Shown here piece by piece: positions 13,910 through 15,061 of a stretch of 15,061 nucleotides of DNA. The notes below the pieces were generated by a model, which did no database searches, was not told where the DNA came from, and saw only the letters and a program-made list of their open reading frames with translations. How positions within the stretch are numbered: the stretch's first letter is position 1; each line of letters starts with the position of its first letter. The stretch comes from DASYAE01 sp036501535 (GTDB lineage Bacteria > Actinomycetota > Actinomycetes > Streptomycetales > Catenulisporaceae), in NCBI GenBank assembly GCA_036501535.1, contig DASYAE010000078.1, forward strand, positions 1-15,061, read 5' to 3'. The position numbers and the translations under genes were made by a program.

Positions 13910-14896
13910 ATGACCCCTGCGATCCGGGCCGAGGGCCTGAAGAAGACGTTCGGCGCCACGCGCGCGCTGGCCGGAGTGGACCTGACCGCCGCGGCGGGCG
14001 AGGTCCTCGGCCTGCTCGGACCGAACGGCGCGGGCAAGACCACCGCGGTGCGCGTGCTGTCCACGCTGATCAAGCCCGATGGAGGACACGCCTCGGTCTA
14101 CGGCTACGACGTGGTGCGCGACGCGGTCCAGGTGCGCCGGATGATCGGGCTGACCGGCCAGTACGCCTCGCTGGACGAGGCGCTGACCGGCGCCGAGAAC
14201 CTGGTCATGGTGGGCCGGCTGCTGGGCCTGCGCCGGGCCGACGCCAAGGCGCGGGCGACCGAGCTGCTGGAGCGGTTCGAGCTGTCCGACGCCGCCAAGC
14301 GGGCGGTGGGCGGCTACTCCGGCGGCATGCGGCGGCGGCTCGACCTGGCCGCCACGCTGGTGCGCCGGCCCGAGGTGATCTTCCTCGACGAGCCGACCAC
14401 CGGCCTGGACCCGCAGGCCCGCGGCGGTGTCTGGGAGAGCGTGCGCGAGCTGACCGCCGACGGCACCTGCGTGCTGCTGACCACGCAGTACCTGGACGAG
14501 GCGGACGCGCTGGCCGACCGGATCGCGGTGATCGACCACGGAACGCTGATCGCCGACGGCACCCCGGCCGAGCTCAAGGCGCGCTCCGGGTCGCAGACCC
14601 TGGCCGTGCGCGCGGCCGATCCGGCGCACACCGCGCGGCTGGCCGAGATCGTGGCCCGGCTGGCCGGCGCCCGACCGGATCAGGATCTGGACACCGGCCT
14701 GGTCAGCGTCGCGGTGGACGATCCGGCGCTGCTCTCGGCCGTGGTGCGCGGCCTGGACGCGGCCGGGATCACGGCGGCCGAGCTGGCGCTACGGCTGCCC
14801 AGCCTGGACGAGGTCTTCCTCACCCTGACCGGGCACCGGACGGACGACAGCGCGGCCTCGGACCCGGCCGCCGACCTGGAAAGGAGCGCAGCATGA
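13910..14896 (+). CDS. drrA: Daunorubicin-resistance-type ABC transporter ATP-binding subunit (DrrA family)
   Basis: A 328-residue cytoplasmic ATPase that pairs with an ABC-2 permease to export a hydrophobic compound. Walker A is GPNGAGKTT (37-45), the Q-loop glutamine is Q84 (LTGQYASLDE), the signature is YSGGMRRRLDLA (136-147), and Walker B is VIFLDEPTTGLDP (156-168). The H-loop position is glutamine (LLTTQYLDEAD, Q193), which is typical of DrrA proteins. The C-terminus contains the family motif SLDEVFLTLTGH. The ATG at 13910 has GAGG five bases upstream; a GTG at 13907 would add one residue. The stop overlaps the next ATG (ATGA), so the two subunits are probably translationally coupled. 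The substrate is unknown; family membership does not prove anthracycline export. Confidence 0.95.
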   Translation: MTPAIRAEGLKKTFGATRALAGVDLTAAAGEVLGLLGPNGAGKTTAVRVLSTLIKPDGGHASVYGYDVVRDAVQVRRMIGLTGQYASLDEALTGAENLVMVGRLLGLRRADAKARATELLERFELSDAAKRAVGGYSGGMRRRLDLAATLVRRPEVIFLDEPTTGLDPQARGGVWESVRELTADGTCVLLTTQYLDEADALADRIAVIDHGTLIADGTPAELKARSGSQTLAVRAADPAHTARLAEIVARLAGARPDQDLDTGLVSVAVDDPALLSAVVRGLDAAGITAAELALRLPSLDEVFLTLTGHRTDDSAASDPAADLERSAA

Positions 14897-15061
14897 GCAG
14901 CGCCACCGAAACGAATCAGACGACGAATATCCGGACACCGGGCAAGTCGGGCCGGACTGGGAGCGCGTCCGCGCCACCGCCACCGCCTCCGCCGCCGTAC
15001 CCCGGCATCAACCCGCTGGAGACGGTGTCCCGGTCGCTGACCCTGGCCTGGCGCAACATCG
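14893..15061 (+). CDS. drrB: ABC-2 type permease subunit, DrrB family (partial, runs off the window)
   Basis: Only the first 56 codons are present. The ATG overlaps the drrA stop by four bases, and AAGGAG lies six bases upstream. The visible part is a hydrophilic cytosolic tail with a run of eight prolines (SAPPPPPPPPYPG), then INPLETVSRSLTLAWRNI, the amphipathic lead-in to the first membrane helix seen in DrrB-type permeases. Identification rests mainly on the coupling to drrA. Confidence 0.85.
   Translation, partial: MSSATETNQTTNIRTPGKSGRTGSASAPPPPPPPPYPGINPLETVSRSLTLAWRNI

Noticed and set aside
12568..14073. 501-residue minus-strand frame spanning lipoprotein, XRE-cupin and drrA
   Set aside because: It crosses three well-supported genes on two strands and shows no domain of its own.

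Overview
The window is about 15 kb of chromosomal DNA from a high-GC actinomycete. Evidence for this is third-codon positions that are nearly all G or C, GTG and TTG starts, an AfsR-type SARP regulator, a DrrAB-type ABC transporter, a DUF2690 secreted protein and a golvesin-type C-terminal domain. The style fits Streptomycetales or Catenulisporales, but the sequence alone does not fix a genus. There are ten complete protein-coding genes and one cut by the right edge. I see no tRNA, rRNA, CRISPR array, insertion sequence or prophage.

Layout. (1) 1-226 is a non-coding, C-rich 3' flank. (2) 227-3181 (-) is a large SARP regulator with a DNA-binding domain, BTAD, NB-ARC ATPase and TPRs. (3) 3182-3379 is a divergent promoter region with palindromes, leading into a small exported two-cysteine peptide (3380-3640, +). 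(4) A strong hairpin at 3660-3692 separates the peptide gene from a convergent gene for a 724-residue wall-spanning protein (3724-5898, -) with an N-terminal membrane segment or signal, a cysteine-rich ectodomain, a Pro/Thr/Ser and Gly/Ser stalk, and a C-terminal membrane anchor. (5) 5899-6365 is a 467-base intergenic stretch. (6) 6366-8164 (-) holds a ClpX-type zinc-finger plus HTH protein followed by an MFS transporter whose 5' end is damaged or mis-assembled. The zinc-finger gene has a recognisable promoter overlapped by two near-identical palindromic operators. (7) 8334-12145 (-) is a probable two-gene unit: a secreted DUF2690 protein, then a 1069-residue exported protein with a propeller-like region, a lytic-transglycosylase-like domain and a golvesin-like domain. 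It ends in a 16-bp-stem terminator. (8) 12307-13086 (+) is a lipoprotein gene divergent from that unit. (9) 13095-13700 (-) is an XRE-cupin regulator, divergent from drrA (13910-14896, +) and the start of drrB (14893 to the edge).

How the genes may work together. Four or five products act outside the membrane (peptide, 724-residue anchored protein, DUF2690 protein, transglycosylase-like protein, lipoprotein). They suggest an envelope-oriented neighbourhood, but there is no evidence that they form one pathway. Three regulator-target pairings are suggested by orientation and by inverted repeats between or ahead of the genes: SARP with the peptide, the zinc-finger/HTH protein with its own promoter and the MFS gene, and XRE-cupin with drrAB. 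The most interesting candidates for something undescribed are the TPR-regulator/secreted-peptide pair, which resembles RRNPP peptide signalling in layout only, and the zinc-finger/HTH gene with its twin operators.
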